A stretch of DNA of 64,000 nt, from contig NZ_LT906434.1 in NCBI RefSeq assembly GCF_900187305.1, forward strand, positions 2,046,001-2,110,000, written 5' to 3'. A program made the translations under genes and the position numbers. The stretch comes from Neisseria zoodegmatis (GTDB taxonomy: Bacteria > Pseudomonadota > Gammaproteobacteria > Burkholderiales > Neisseriaceae). Shown piece after piece: positions 32,550 to 42,220 of the stretch. A model generated the notes under the pieces. It had not been told where the DNA came from and searched no databases. It saw only the letters and a list, made by a program, of their open reading frames with translations. Within the stretch, counting starts at the first letter, position 1. Each line of letters begins with the position of its first letter.

Positions 32550-35306
32550 ATGCTTACCAACTTAGCCAAAAAAGTATTCGGCAGCCGCAACGACCGCCTG
32601 CTCAAACAATACCGCAAAACCGTCGCCAAAATCAACGCGCTCGAGCCTCAATTGAAAGAACTCAGCGACGAGGCTCTGAAAGCGAAAACACCTGAATTCA
32701 AACAACGTTTAGCCAACGGCGAAAGCCTCAACGACATCCTGCCCGAAGCGTTCGCCGTATGCCGCGAAGCCAGCCGCCGCGTGCTGGGTATGCGCCATTT
32801 CGACGTCCAGCTGATCGGCGGTATGGTGCTGCACGACGGAAAAATCGCCGAGATGCGTACCGGCGAAGGTAAAACACTGGTGGCTACTTTGGCCGTATAT
32901 CTCAACGCACTTACCGGCAAAGGCGTTCACGTCGTAACCGTCAACGACTACCTTGCCTCGCGCGACGCCGGCATTATGGAACCGCTGTACAACTTTTTAG
33001 GCTTGAGCGTAGGCGTGATTGTCAGCGATATGCAGCCCTTCTTCCGTCAAACCGCCTACAATGCCGATATTACCTACGGCACCAACAACGAATTCGGTTT
33101 CGACTACCTGCGCGACAACATGGTAACCGACCAATACGACAAAGTTCAGCGCGAGCTGTCTTTTGCCGTTGTCGACGAAGTGGACTCCATCCTGATCGAC
33201 GAAGCCCGTACCCCGCTGATTATCTCAGGCCAAGCCGATGACAACGTGCAGTTGTACCAAGTGATGGATCAAGTGCCTGCCCGCCTTATCCGCCAACAAA
33301 CCGAAGAAGGCGCGGGCGATTACTGGGTGGACGAAAAAGCCCATTCCGTCGTTTTGAGCGAAGCCGGACACGAACACGCCGAGCGCATTTTGGCTGAAAT
33401 CGGTCTGCTCCAAGAAGGCGATTCGCTCTACTCCGCCGCCAACATCATGCTGATGCACCACCTGATGGCGGCCTTACGCGCACACACCTTATTCCACAAA
33501 GACCAGCACTATGTTATCCAAGACGGCGAAATCGTTATCGTCGACGAATTTACAGGCCGTCTGATGTCGGGCCGCCGTTGGTCAGAAGGCTTGCACCAAG
33601 CCGTGGAAGCCAAAGAAGGCGTGGAAATCAAACGCGAAAACCAAACCCTCGCTTCGATTACCTTCCAAAACTACTTCCGCCTGTATCAAAAACTTTCAGG
33701 CATGACCGGTACTGCCGACACGGAAGCCTTTGAATTCCAAAGCATCTACGACTTAGAAACCGTTATCATCCCCACCAACCGCCCGATGCAGCGTAAAGAC
33801 TTCAACGACCAGATCTTCCGCACTGCCGAAGAAAAATACGAAGCCGTTATCAAAGATATCCAAGCCTGCTTCGATAAAGGGCAACCCGTACTCGTCGGTA
33901 CAACCAGTATCGAAAACTCCGAGCTGGTTTCCGCGCTCCTCACCAAAGCCGGATTGCCGCATAACGTATTAAATGCCAAAGAGCACGAACGCGAAGCCTT
34001 AATCGTTGCCCAAGCCGGCAAACCAAGCATGATTACCGTTGCCACCAACATGGCAGGCCGCGGTACCGATATCGTGCTGGGCGGCAACGTCAAACATCAA
34101 AGCGACGCCATCCGTGCCGACGAAAGCCTGAGCGAAGAAGAAAAACAAGCCCGCATCAGCAAACTGGAAAACGGCTGGGAAGCCGAGCACAAAAAAGTAT
34201 TGGCAGCAGGCGGCTTGCATATTATCGGTACCGAGCGCCACGAAAGCCGCCGTATCGACAACCAATTGCGCGGCCGTGCCGGCCGTCAGGGCGACCCCGG
34301 TTCCAGCCGTTTCTACCTTTCATTTGAAGACCCGCTGTTGCGCCTCTTCGCCCTCGACCGTGCAGCAGCGCTTCTCAACCGCCTCGCCCCCGAACGCGGC
34401 GTTGCCATCGAACACAGCATGCTCACCCGTCAAATCGAAGGCGCACAACGCAAAGTCGAAGGTCGCAACTTCGACATGCGTAAACAAGTATTGGAATACG
34501 ACGACGTTGCCAACGACCAACGTAAAGTAATCTACCACTACCGCAACGAGATTCTGACCAACAAAGATGTCAGCGAATTGGCTCAAGCCATCCGAGAAGA
34601 AGTATTAGGCAGCTTGGTCGACAGCCACATGCCGCCCGACACCATGGAAGAAGAATGGGACATTCCCGCACTGGAAGCCCAACTGGCAAGCGAGTTCCGT
34701 TTGAATGCCGATATCCAAGGCTGGCTCAAAGAAAACAACACCTTAGACAACCAAGACATCAAAGAACGTCTGATTGCCCAAGCAGAAAAAGAATATGCCG
34801 AAAAATCCGATTTGGTCGGCAAACAAAACATGAGCAACTTCGAGCGCAACGTTTTGCTGCAAGTAATCGACAACAACTGGCGTGAACATCTGGCCGCTAT
34901 GGATTACCTGCGCCAAGGTATCCATCTGCGCAGCTACGCCCAGAAAAACCCCAAGCAGGAATACAAACGCGAAGCCTTCATCATGTTTGAACACCTGTGG
35001 AACGGCATCAAGCAAAACGTAGCATCTCTGTTAACGGCTGTCCAAGTCGAACAAAGCGATGACATCGTTGCCGATACCGAGCCGAAAGAGCCTTCATTCA
35101 TGCAGGCCACCCACTCCGGCGCACCGTCGATGGAAGATGTGCTGGGCGAATCGCGTGATGATCTCGCCACCGAAGCATTCGACCCCACCGGCAACGATTA
35201 CAGCCCGGAAACACTTGCTCAACAAGGCCGGTTTATCCACCGCAATGATTTATGCCCCTGCGGAAGCGGTAAAAAATATAAACAATGCCACGGAAAATTA
35301 AGCTAA
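32550..35306 (+). CDS. secA: Preprotein translocase ATPase SecA
   Basis: SecA drives secretory proteins through SecYEG. The 918-residue protein has the DEAD-motor Walker [15 protein letters not shown] near residue 103 and the DEAD-like [18 protein letters not shown]. The second motor domain has [14 protein letters not shown] and [30 protein letters not shown]. It ends in the zinc finger [14 protein letters not shown], used for SecB and lipid binding. Length and order are typical. It is followed by a rho-independent terminator and then an insertion sequence. Confidence 0.98.
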   Translation: MLTNLAKKVFGSRNDRLLKQYRKTVAKINALEPQLKELSDEALKAKTPEFKQRLANGESLNDILPEAFAVCREASRRVLGMRHFDVQLIGGMVLHDGKIAEMRTGEGKTLVATLAVYLNALTGKGVHVVTVNDYLASRDAGIMEPLYNFLGLSVGVIVSDMQPFFRQTAYNADITYGTNNEFGFDYLRDNMVTDQYDKVQRELSFAVVDEVDSILIDEARTPLIISGQADDNVQLYQVMDQVPARLIRQQTEEGAGDYWVDEKAHSVVLSEAGHEHAERILAEIGLLQEGDSLYSAANIMLMHHLMAALRAHTLFHKDQHYVIQDGEIVIVDEFTGRLMSGRRWSEGLHQAVEAKEGVEIKRENQTLASITFQNYFRLYQKLSGMTGTADTEAFEFQSIYDLETVIIPTNRPMQRKDFNDQIFRTAEEKYEAVIKDIQACFDKGQPVLVGTTSIENSELVSALLTKAGLPHNVLNAKEHEREALIVAQAGKPSMITVATNMAGRGTDIVLGGNVKHQSDAIRADESLSEEEKQARISKLENGWEAEHKKVLAAGGLHIIGTERHESRRIDNQLRGRAGRQGDPGSSRFYLSFEDPLLRLFALDRAAALLNRLAPERGVAIEHSMLTRQIEGAQRKVEGRNFDMRKQVLEYDDVANDQRKVIYHYRNEILTNKDVSELAQAIREEVLGSLVDSHMPPDTMEEEWDIPALEAQLASEFRLNADIQGWLKENNTLDNQDIKERLIAQAEKEYAEKSDLVGKQNMSNFERNVLLQVIDNNWREHLAAMDYLRQGIHLRSYAQKNPKQEYKREAFIMFEHLWNGIKQNVASLLTAVQVEQSDDIVADTEPKEPSFMQATHSGAPSMEDVLGESRDDLATEAFDPTGNDYSPETLAQQGRFIHRNDLCPCGSGKKYKQCHGKLS

Positions 35307-35325
35307 AACAAAACCATAGCTTTAA

Positions 35326-35357
35326 AAGCCTGCTTTGAAACAAAGCAGGCTTTTTTA
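35326..35357 (+). terminator. Rho-independent terminator of secA
   Basis: AAGCCTGCTTTG (35326-35337), loop AAA, and CAAAGCAGGCTT (35341-35352) form a perfect 12-bp stem, followed by a T-run. The insertion sequence starts 11 bp after the T-run. Confidence 0.92.
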
Positions 35358-35367
35358 TATAAAGAAT

Positions 35368-36080
35368 GGGGCTGTACTAGATAAGCAGTCATGCTAGACT
35401 GCAAAAATGAAGATAACTCATTGTAAATTAAAAAAGAGTATTCAAAAGAAGTTGCTTCAATTTTTTGTGCTTGAAGCAACCGCCCGTTCTGCTGCCGATT
35501 TGTTAGGCATCCATTCCAATTCAGCGACTCTGTTCTACCGCAAGATCCGCGAAGTCATCAGCCATCATCTTGCTTTGGAGGCCGATGCGGTTTTTGATGG
35601 TGCTGTCGAATTGGATGAAAGTTATTTTGGCGGACACCGTAAAGGCAAACGCGGTCGCGGCGCCGCAGGGAAAGTGGCGGTTTTCGGCATCCTCAAACGC
35701 GGCGGTAAGGTTTATACCGTGGTGGTAGAAAACGCCAAACGGGAAAGCTTATTGCCTGTTATTACAAATAAAATCATGCCGGATAGCATAGTCTATACAG
35801 ACTGTCTGAGCAGTTATGACGTGTTGGATGTGAGTGGTTTTACCCATCATCGTATCAACCACAACAAATTATTTGTTGATCGTCAGAACCACATTAACGG
35901 CATCGAAAATTTTTGGAATCAGGCAAAACGGGTACTTCGTAAATACAACGGTATCGACCGCAAATCTTTCCCGCTGTTCTTGAAAGAATGCGAATTTCGT
36001 TTTAATTTTGGCACACCGTCTGAGCAGCTTAAAATGCTGCGAAAATGGTGTAATGTTTAGGGCTTATCTAGTACAGCCCC
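35368..36080 (+). mobile_element. IS1016-like insertion sequence (IS1595 family), complete
   Basis: The element is 713 bp, bounded by perfect 19-bp terminal inverted repeats, GGGGCTGTACTAGATAAGC at 35368-35386 and its reverse complement at 36062-36080. It carries one transposase gene. No 8-bp target duplication is visible: the left flank is TAAAGAAT and the right is TTGAAAAA. It has inserted just beyond the secA terminator, so secA is intact. Confidence 0.92.
35407..36060 (+). CDS. IS1595-family (IS1016-like) transposase
   Basis: The 217-residue ISXO2-like transposase appears full-length. A short helical N-terminus (RSAADLLGIHSNSATLFYRKIRE) probably binds the ends. The catalytic core then follows: D70 in VELDESYFGGHRKGKRGRG, D132 in SIVYTDCLSSYDVL, and E167 in NHINGIENFWNQAKR. 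It carries no frameshift or internal stop, so it may be active. The stop codon abuts the right inverted repeat. The closest named relatives are the IS1016 elements known from Haemophilus and Neisseria. Confidence 0.92.
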   Translation: MKITHCKLKKSIQKKLLQFFVLEATARSAADLLGIHSNSATLFYRKIREVISHHLALEADAVFDGAVELDESYFGGHRKGKRGRGAAGKVAVFGILKRGGKVYTVVVENAKRESLLPVITNKIMPDSIVYTDCLSSYDVLDVSGFTHHRINHNKLFVDRQNHINGIENFWNQAKRVLRKYNGIDRKSFPLFLKECEFRFNFGTPSEQLKMLRKWCNV

Positions 36081-36129
36081 TTGAAAAAACCGGCACTATT
36101 CTTAAGTATCCGCGCCGACTACCAATCTG

Positions 36130-36213
36130 TTGAGGCCGTCTGAAAATGTTTTAGCCAAACCCACCAAGCTCGTTTTAGCGAAACTCGCAAAGCTCGTTTT
36201 CAGACGGCCTTAT
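36130..36213. repeat. Inverted DUS pair enclosing a tandem 24-nt repeat
   Basis: A left AG-DUS (about 36133-36144) and a right one (about 36198-36209) enclose two tandem copies of a unit reading TTTTAG-C/G-AAAC-C/T-C-...-AAGCTCG. The second copy, TTTTAGCGAAACTCGCAAAG, is the cleaner one. The same unit recurs inside other DUS pairs in this window. Confidence 0.7.
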
Positions 36214-36268
36214 GGTCAATGCCGTATAAATTTAGTATGCTATCAGGCAATTTTAAGGAGCACAGACC

Positions 36269-37348
36269 ATGAAAACCATCCGTCACCTCTCCCTCGGCCT
36301 GTTGATGGGCACGGCATCATTCACCGCTTGGGCAGACAACACGCCGCAAGCAGAAACGCCCGCCGAGCCGGTTGCCGCAGAAGAGCAAGCCATCGTTGCA
36401 GAGCCGGCCGACTATGTACCTATCGCACAGCCTGCGCCCGAACCCGAAGCAGAAGCAGAAGCGGAACAGCACAACACTTGGGTTGACAGACGGCATAAAG
36501 ACGTCCGCTCCACCATACGCGGCTGGGCGCACCGCATGGATGATTGGTTCGGCGACCCCGATCCCGACAACCCCGCCACCGCCAATCTGCGCGTGATGGT
36601 CGATACTTCTTGGAACAAATACGACGATTTTTCAGTAAAACCGCGTGTACGCGGCAAAGTAAAGCTGCCCGTGCTGCAAAAACGCCTGAATGTGGTGTTC
36701 GGTGACGACTCATTAGACAGCGAACCGCAACAAACCGGCCACTTATACGACGAATCCGCCCAAAACAACAAAACTTTCAGCAAAACCGAAACCCGCGAGA
36801 GCAACTCATCTCTCGCCCTGCGCTGGTCAGACATCGGCAAATACACCGGCATTGATACCGATGCCGATATCGGTATCCGCTCCGGCGACGATTTATATGT
36901 GCGCCTGAAAGGCAGCAAAGATTGGGATTTGGGCAACGATTTCAGCACGCGCGCCGAACAGGTTTACCGCTACGGCCTCAAGAGCGAGCACCATATCCGC
37001 ACCACTTGGGAAGTGCGCCACGGAAAAGCCGGCAAACCCTTTATCGCCAACCATCTGAGCGTTGAGTACAACCATAAAGACAACGACGAACATTGGACTT
37101 GGAGCAGCAGCCTCTACCGCCAGCACGACTTCCCCAACCACAAACGCCTCAACTACGGCATTTATGCCGGCGGCGACATCAAAAACAAAAAAGCCAAGCT
37201 CAACAGCTACGGCCCGTTTGCAGGCTGGCGGCAACCGGTTTGGCGCGAATGGCTGTTTGTACAACCCGAAATCAACTATCTCAACAACCGCAAAGAAAAC
37301 CGCAAACACCATATCGGCGCCTTGCTGCGGGTGGAAGCGTTATTCTAA
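36269..37348 (+). CDS. Putative outer-membrane beta-barrel protein
   Basis: This 359-residue precursor has a signal peptide cleaved at AWA/D (residue 22/23). A low-complexity Pro/Glu/Ala segment follows (about 25-67), then a domain of alternating aromatic and charged strands (RLNVVFGDDSL, SLALRWSDIGKY, LSVEYNHKDNDEHWTWSSSLYRQ, FVQPEINYLNN) ending in VEALF. The C-terminal Phe and strand pattern are typical of proteins folded by the BAM complex. I do not recognise the family; the domain reads as a small barrel behind a periplasmic or linker region. A ribosome-binding site AAGGAG lies 9 bp before the ATG. Confidence 0.75.
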   Translation: MKTIRHLSLGLLMGTASFTAWADNTPQAETPAEPVAAEEQAIVAEPADYVPIAQPAPEPEAEAEAEQHNTWVDRRHKDVRSTIRGWAHRMDDWFGDPDPDNPATANLRVMVDTSWNKYDDFSVKPRVRGKVKLPVLQKRLNVVFGDDSLDSEPQQTGHLYDESAQNNKTFSKTETRESNSSLALRWSDIGKYTGIDTDADIGIRSGDDLYVRLKGSKDWDLGNDFSTRAEQVYRYGLKSEHHIRTTWEVRHGKAGKPFIANHLSVEYNHKDNDEHWTWSSSLYRQHDFPNHKRLNYGIYAGGDIKNKKAKLNSYGPFAGWRQPVWREWLFVQPEINYLNNRKENRKHHIGALLRVEALF

Positions 37349-37458
37349 CGGGAGCTTGGCCGGCTTATCGGATAAGGGTTTTAAACCGACTTACCATCGT
37401 TTAAAGCCCGAAACTTTCGCATGATTCAGATAAAAGCTAAGAGCAAACCTTAACAATT

Positions 37459-37528
37459 TTGAGGCCGTCTGAAAAACTGCCAAGCTCGTTTTAGCGAAAC
37501 TCGCTAGGCTTTTTTCAGACGGCCTCAA
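37459..37528. repeat. Inverted DUS pair enclosing the TTTAGCGAA repeat
   Basis: TTGAGGCCGTCTGAAAA on the left and TTTTTTCAGACGGCCTCAA on the right enclose AAGCTCGTTTTAGCGAAACT and CGCTAGGC. It is a further copy of the element at 36130-36213. Confidence 0.7.
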
Positions 37529-37595
37529 CGGCTTTCATAGGGGCGGACACACAATCTGCCCCTAATGTTTGTTTGGCATTCGGCCGCACAATAAA

Positions 37596-37622
37596 AAACG
37601 CCGCTTGAGATAAGCGGCGTTT
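37596..37622 (-). terminator. Rho-independent terminator of rpsO
   Basis: AAACGCCGCTT (37596-37606) pairs with AAGCGGCGTTT (37612-37622) around a 5-nt loop. On the minus strand the stem is followed by TTTTATTG. It lies just after the rpsO stop. Confidence 0.9.
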
Positions 37623-37636
37623 GAACACATAAAAGA

Positions 37637-37906
37637 TTATTTACGCAAGCCCAGACGGGTAATCAGGTTACGGTAAGTATCGGGCTGAGTGCGGCGCAAG
37701 TAGGCCAGCAAACGACGGCGTTGGCTTACCATTTTCAACAGACCGCGACGGCTGTGGTGGTCTTTGGGGTTGGCTTTGAAGTGGGGAGTCAGATCGTTGA
37801 TACGGAAAGTCAACAATGCAACTTGTACTTCAGAAGAGCCGGTGTCGCCTTCTTTGCGTTGGAAATCTTTAACGATTTGGGCTTTTTGTTCTACGCTTAA
37901 TGCCAT
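37637..37906 (-). CDS. rpsO: 30S ribosomal protein S15
   Basis: S15 binds 16S rRNA and organises the central domain of the small subunit. The ATG at 37904-37906 ([33 protein letters not shown]) gives 89 residues, the standard length; a longer frame to 37975 has no support. [24 protein letters not shown] is the conserved RNA-binding region. S15 is known to repress its own translation in other bacteria; whether it does here cannot be seen. It has a strong terminator and forms a single-gene unit. pnp is not adjacent. Confidence 0.98.
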   Translation of the reverse strand: MALSVEQKAQIVKDFQRKEGDTGSSEVQVALLTFRINDLTPHFKANPKDHHSRRGLLKMVSQRRRLLAYLRRTQPDTYRNLITRLGLRK

Positions 37907-38128
37907 GATGGATAAACTCCGAAAATAATCAAGAACCTTGCGGTTCGGACAAGTTTGCCAAGCCAAGACCTGCACAAACTCCTGAAATTCCGTTTGATCA
38001 ATCTGTAAACGGACTGGCGATTATGCCACAAGCCGGAACGGTTTGCACGATTTTATCGGCCGCTGCCGTGCGCGTGTTGCAATACGGCACGAAGGTTCAA
38101 AGCGTTTTTCAGACGGCCTCAATATACT

Positions 38129-39370
38129 TCAGCCTTTGAATACCGGCACCACTTCCCATTCATGCAAAATTTTCGCGGCGATATTGATTACGCCGAATGC
38201 AAACACCCACACAATCAGCCACATGCCGCCGTAAACCTGATAGCCTTTGTTTTCTGTGAATTTTTGGCGCGAACGGTAAAGCAGCATGGCCGGAATCAAA
38301 GCCGTCCACACCGTTGCCGCAAGGCCGACATAGCCGATGACCTTCACAAAACCGGTCGGGAACAGCAAGCAGCACACCAGAGGCGGCAGAAAGGTAAGCG
38401 CGGCAGTTTTGGTGCGGCCTGCCAAGCTGTTATCCCATTTGAACATATCGGCCAGATAGTCAAACAAACCCAGTGTCACGCCCAAAAAAGAAGTGGCAAT
38501 CGCCAAATAGGCGAAAAACGACAACACCGCGGCCATGCTGCCGGTGGGTACGAATTTCGACAAGGTTTCAATCAGCACCGACACTTGACCGTTCACTTCA
38601 ATCACCGGGCCGAAGGCATTGCGCGGCAGATTGCCCTGAATGGCCAGCTGCCACAGCACATAAATCACCAGTGCCATCAGCGTGCCGCCCTGCAAAGCGC
38701 GCGCAACTTTGGGGGCATCTCCGTTGAAGTATTTCAGCAGGCTCGACACATTGCCGTGAAAGCCGAAAGATGCCAAGCACACCGGCAGCGCGGCGGCAAC
38801 ATAAATCCAATATTGCGTGACCGGCGCCGCATTGCTGTCGAACAGCACCGGCAGTTTCACGCTTGTCAGCAAGCCGCCGGTGGCCCAGAAAAAGGCGATT
38901 ACCATACCGGCAATCAAAATACTGGTCAGCCGGTCCACCCAGCGGGTCGATGCCCACACGCAAAACGCCAACACAAAGAAAAACAGCAGCTGCCCCGCAG
39001 GCAAGCCTACCTGCCCTTTCAGCAGGCTGCTCAAACCTTTGGCGGTTAAATCGCCGCCTACGAAAATATAGGCGTAAGTGAGCAGATAAAGCACAAACGC
39101 CACGGCAAATCCGTTTACCGCATTCCAACCTTTGCCGAGCAAATCTTTTACCATCGTATCGAAACTGGCACCGTGCGGGTAATGGGTATTCACTTCCAGC
39201 AGCATCAATCCGCTGGAAAGCATGGAAAACCAAGTGTAGAGCAGCACCAGCAGCGAGCCGGTAAACCAGATGCCCGACGTGGCGGTAGGGTTGGCCAGCA
39301 TACCGGCACCGATTACCGTACCTGCAATGATTAACGCGCCGCCCAGCAGCGACGGATTTTTTACAGACAT
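38129..39370 (-). CDS. Aromatic amino acid permease (HAAAP family, Mtr/TnaB-like)
   Basis: This 413-residue inner-membrane protein has about eleven hydrophobic segments. The N-terminus SLLGGALIIAGTVIGAGMLANPTATSGIWF is the family signature of the hydroxy/aromatic amino acid permeases (Mtr, TnaB, TyrP), in which GxxIGxGML-x-P lies in helix 1. GFHGNVSSLLKYFNGD is a conserved loop. Tryptophan or tyrosine uptake with protons is the likely role, but the specificity cannot be told. It stands alone, flanked by DUS copies on both sides. Confidence 0.88.
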   Translation of the reverse strand: MSVKNPSLLGGALIIAGTVIGAGMLANPTATSGIWFTGSLLVLLYTWFSMLSSGLMLLEVNTHYPHGASFDTMVKDLLGKGWNAVNGFAVAFVLYLLTYAYIFVGGDLTAKGLSSLLKGQVGLPAGQLLFFFVLAFCVWASTRWVDRLTSILIAGMVIAFFWATGGLLTSVKLPVLFDSNAAPVTQYWIYVAAALPVCLASFGFHGNVSSLLKYFNGDAPKVARALQGGTLMALVIYVLWQLAIQGNLPRNAFGPVIEVNGQVSVLIETLSKFVPTGSMAAVLSFFAYLAIATSFLGVTLGLFDYLADMFKWDNSLAGRTKTAALTFLPPLVCCLLFPTGFVKVIGYVGLAATVWTALIPAMLLYRSRQKFTENKGYQVYGGMWLIVWVFAFGVINIAAKILHEWEVVPVFKG

Positions 39371-39527
39371 AATCTATTCCTTATTAACAGCGCTGAGGCC
39401 GCGGCGGAGCAAGTTTTTGCTTTTATTGAGAACACGGCGGATACCTCCCGCCTTCCGCATCCTCAACCCGCAGCCCGAAATGCGGCGCATATTATGCCTG
39501 ATTGCGCTGGTTTCCCCCTACAAAAAA

Positions 39528-39557
39528 TTTCAGACGGCCTATCAAGGCCGTCTGAAA
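39528..39557. terminator. Inverted DUS terminator after the 126-aa lipoprotein gene
   Basis: TTCAGACGGCCT (39529-39540) faces AGGCCGTCTGAA (39545-39556) over an ATCA loop, with T-runs on both strands. It lies at the end of the minus-strand lipoprotein gene. Confidence 0.75.
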
Positions 39558-39562
39558 AAAAC

Positions 39563-39943
39563 TTACCAGCAGTAATAGCAAAAGCGTCGGAACGGATAAA
39601 AATCAGCCCAATCATCGTAATAGCGCAGCCGCTCCAATTCTTGACGCGCAATATAGTTTTGCCACGCCATTTTATAGCACGCCTGAAACATCGGGTCGGC
39701 AACCTTATCCACATAACGCAGGCGGAACGCTTTTTGCTCTTTGTCGCTGCGCGGCGGCGCATCGAACTGCTCGCGCATCAATTCGGCGGTTTCTTTGTCG
39801 CATTGGGCAGCCAGCGACACCTGCAAATCCTGTTCGTATTTTCTCTGCGCCGCTTCCCTTGCCGCCCGTTGTTCGGGCGTTACGGCACAGGCGGCCAGCG
39901 ATAAGGCGGCACTTAAAACGGCGGCAGTTTGCAACATTTTCAT
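39563..39943 (-). CDS. Small hypothetical lipoprotein
   Basis: The ATG at 39941-39943 starts a 126-residue precursor with a lipoprotein signal (MKMLQTAAVLSAALSLAAC), lipobox LAAC, cleavage before Cys19. The mature part is helical and charged (VTPEQRAAREAAQRKYEQDLQVSLAAQC), contains several cysteines and ends in an aromatic stretch, DWADFYPFRRFCYYCW. I do not recognise a family. The frame continues open upstream to 40144 without support, and a ribosome-binding site (GGAG) sits just before this ATG. It is probably an envelope protein. Confidence 0.75.
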   Translation of the reverse strand: MKMLQTAAVLSAALSLAACAVTPEQRAAREAAQRKYEQDLQVSLAAQCDKETAELMREQFDAPPRSDKEQKAFRLRYVDKVADPMFQACYKMAWQNYIARQELERLRYYDDWADFYPFRRFCYYCW

Positions 39944-40067
39944 AACACGCTCCTTTGGCAGGCGGGAAACGGATGGCGGAAAGCCAGCGGCTGTTCCTTT
40001 CTTAAATGTACGCCTTTTTCGCCCATGCTGCACAAGGTTTACATACCGGCAAACTCTGAGCCGGATG

Positions 40068-40685
40068 CTATTCCGTTTCCCAAGTTTTATTGCGTTTGAG
40101 CAAAATCCGCACCGCGCCGTCGTTGCCTTTGTGCGGCTCCACATAGGCCAGCACGTCGGGATGCGCCATCAGCCAGCGGCGCACGAGGGTTTTGAGCACA
40201 GGCTTGTAGCCGGACGAACCCAAACCGCTGCCGTGCACAATCTCGCCGCACACGCCGCGTTTTTTGGTGAACTCGATAAATTCGTTCAACACTTCCTGCG
40301 CCTGCTCCTGCGTGTAGCCGTGCAAATCCACGTCGGCCACCACTGGCCAATGCCCGCTTTGCAGGCGGCGGATGTCGTTTTTGCCCTGCCCGTTTTTGCT
40401 AAACGAGGCGGGCGGTTCGTCGAAGCCGCCGTCGCCTACATAAAAATAGTCTTCCGCCGCCAAGGCCGCCGCATCGGTTTTACGCGGTTTCATGGGGCTT
40501 TTGTCGCGCGGCGGGGCGTAGCGGTTGCTGTTTTTCAGCGGCACCACGCCGCCCATTTCTTTGGCAAAGTCCACTTCCTCGGCGGCTTGTTTGCGCGTGC
40601 GTTCTTCGGCTTCGGCACGCGCTTGTGCCTGTTGTTTGGCTTGCTTGCCCAGCGCTTTGAGGGTGGATTGGAAATCGTTGCTCAT
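40068..40685 (-). CDS. Smr-domain protein
   Basis: This 205-residue protein has a charged, helical N-terminus (1 to about 95) and a C-terminal Smr domain. DVDLHGYTQEQAQEVLNEFI starts at about 118 and IVHGSGLGSSGYKPVLKTLVRRWL at about 149, giving the paired DLHG and HGxGxGS motifs. Smr domains of this kind are nucleases or nucleic-acid binders, as in E. coli SmrA/SmrB and MutS2; the substrate here is not known. It is separate from mutS2. The gene lies between a lipoprotein gene and an SDR gene on the same strand. Confidence 0.87.
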   Translation of the reverse strand: MSNDFQSTLKALGKQAKQQAQARAEAEERTRKQAAEEVDFAKEMGGVVPLKNSNRYAPPRDKSPMKPRKTDAAALAAEDYFYVGDGGFDEPPASFSKNGQGKNDIRRLQSGHWPVVADVDLHGYTQEQAQEVLNEFIEFTKKRGVCGEIVHGSGLGSSGYKPVLKTLVRRWLMAHPDVLAYVEPHKGNDGAVRILLKRNKTWETE

Positions 40686-40767
40686 GTGTTTGGCCTTTAT
40701 ACGGATAAAGTCTTTTTCAGACGGCCTTTAAGCTTTAATCATGATGAGGCCGTCTGAAAATAATAAA

Positions 40768-41505
40768 TCATTGTTGGCTAGGGCTGCGGCGTACGTCATC
40801 TAAAGTTTCGCTTCCGAAGTTTGAATCTTCAATCATGGCGGCGATGCGGGTGGCGGTATCGGCAGGGCTGCTTAACCCGCCTTGTTCTTTCAAATCGTGA
40901 AACCGCTGCCGTATCGGAAATACTCCGGCATCGGCGGCACGGATTTCCGCCTGCATGTCGGTATCGACCACGCCCGGGGCGATGGCGGCAATGGCAACGC
41001 CGGCATGCTGCTCGGCGGCAATGCAGCGGGCGTGATGGTCGAGCGCGGCTTTGGTAGCGCCGTACACGCTCCAGCCCGGATACGCATTGCGCCCTGCCCC
41101 GCTGCTGATGTGGACGATTTTCAGGATACTGCCCGCGGGTTTGCAGGCGATCACATGATTGGTAAGCAGCAGCGGCGCAGCGACGTTCAGAGACACGGCG
41201 GCGGCGATTTCGCCTGCGTCTTGCCTGCCTGCAACGGCATTGGGCGTTACAACGGCGGCGTTGTTGATGAATACTATTTCGTCGGCGTCTGCGATAAAAC
41301 CGTCAATCAGGCCGTCTGAAAGCAAGGCGGACACGGCTTGTGTGCAGCTTAAGTCCACGCTGTGCTGAATCAGTTTTTCAGACGGCCTCAAAGCCGCCTG
41401 CCGCCGCGCCAGCCCCAATACGCTGCATCCCTGCTGCAAGTAGTGTCCGGCCAATGCCAAGCCAAGCCCGCTGCTGTGGCCGGTGATGATGATTTTGCTG
41501 TTCAT
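40768..41505 (-). CDS. Short-chain dehydrogenase/reductase
   Basis: This is a 245-residue classical SDR. The NAD(P)-binding TGHSSGLG is at residues 8-15, the NNAA motif at 81-84, catalytic Ser at about 134-135, and YGATK gives Tyr148 and Lys152. APGVVDTDM follows, as in sepiapterin/benzil reductase-like members. The substrate is unknown. Two DUS copies are inside the coding sequence and are read as LSDGL and LRPSEK, a sign of selection for uptake sequences within genes. It is a single-gene unit. Confidence 0.85.
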   Translation of the reverse strand: MNSKIIITGHSSGLGLALAGHYLQQGCSVLGLARRQAALRPSEKLIQHSVDLSCTQAVSALLSDGLIDGFIADADEIVFINNAAVVTPNAVAGRQDAGEIAAAVSLNVAAPLLLTNHVIACKPAGSILKIVHISSGAGRNAYPGWSVYGATKAALDHHARCIAAEQHAGVAIAAIAPGVVDTDMQAEIRAADAGVFPIRQRFHDLKEQGGLSSPADTATRIAAMIEDSNFGSETLDDVRRSPSQQ

Positions 41506-41721
41506 AGATGGTTCCGCCGCTGAGTGGTTCTTAAAGGTTTCGAGACCGTTGCCAACAGCCCCGGCGGCTTTATTTTAGCGGCTTTTCCAAGCACCCGAAA
41601 CCCGCGCTTCCGCAGCCTACCGTATCCAGCGCTTTTATTTTGCGGTATATTAAGCGCCTGTTTATCTGCCGTTTTCAGACGGCCTCCACCGAAACGCTGC
41701 CGCAACATAAAGGATTTCTGC

Positions 41722-42135
41722 ATGTTCAAACGACCGGAAGAACTCATCTTAGCCACCCTTGCCGCCTTGTGGGTAGTCCTCACTTATCTGATTGCCAACT
41801 ACTTCGGTGCGCCGATGCAAACCAAGCTGCTAATTACCGCGCTGACGCTGATTTGCTCGGTGGTGTGTTTCGTATTGTGGCAGCGCAATTTGAGCCGCAA
41901 CATTTGGCCGTTTTTCCTCGGCCTGCTCACCGCCTGCTGGTGGCCGTATCTCGACTGGGTGGCCGTGCGCGACATTCTCGTTTCAGGCGGCACGATTTCG
42001 GCCGACACCATCGTGATTGCCAAACCGTGGTACGCCACTTGGACGTTCAAATGGATTCTCGCCCTCGCCCCCGTGCTGCTGGGCTACGGCGTGAAATGGA
42101 AACTGCACAAAGGCAGACAAAAAACCATTGATTAA
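41722..42135 (+). CDS. Small hypothetical membrane protein
   Basis: The ATG at 41722 follows AAAGGA by 8 bp and starts a 137-residue protein, MFKRPEELILATLAALWVV. Membrane segments are predicted at about 8-26, 34-52, 60-78 and 105-122, with a Trp-rich loop (LTACWWPYLDWVAVRD). The C-terminus is basic (KWKLHKGRQK) and should face the cytoplasm. No family is recognised. The open frame extends 66 codons upstream but has no signal there. It converges with the AI-2E family gene, with a DUS hairpin between them. Confidence 0.75.
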   Translation: MFKRPEELILATLAALWVVLTYLIANYFGAPMQTKLLITALTLICSVVCFVLWQRNLSRNIWPFFLGLLTACWWPYLDWVAVRDILVSGGTISADTIVIAKPWYATWTFKWILALAPVLLGYGVKWKLHKGRQKTID

Positions 42136-42168
42136 GCGTTGATTCCAAAACCATCCTCCCAACAACAA

Positions 42169-42198
42169 AGGCCGTCTGAAAAACTTTTCAGACGGCCT
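42169..42198. terminator. Inverted DUS terminator between convergent genes
   Basis: AGGCCGTCTGAA (42169-42180) faces TTCAGACGGCCT (42187-42198). It serves the membrane-protein gene and the AI-2E-family gene. Confidence 0.75.
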
Positions 42199-42220
42199 CT
42201 CATATCGGCGGCACTACCCT

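Noticed and set aside
35358..36088. Target-site duplication of the IS1016-like element
   Set aside because: The 8 bases on each side (TAAAGAAT and TTGAAAAA) share only A-richness.
38162..39049. 295-codon open frame on the plus strand
   Set aside because: Antisense to the aromatic amino acid permease; rich in Gln, His and Arg and without motifs.
39741..40757. 338-codon open frame on the plus strand
   Set aside because: It lies antisense to the lipoprotein and Smr genes, both of which have signal or domain motifs in the other frame.
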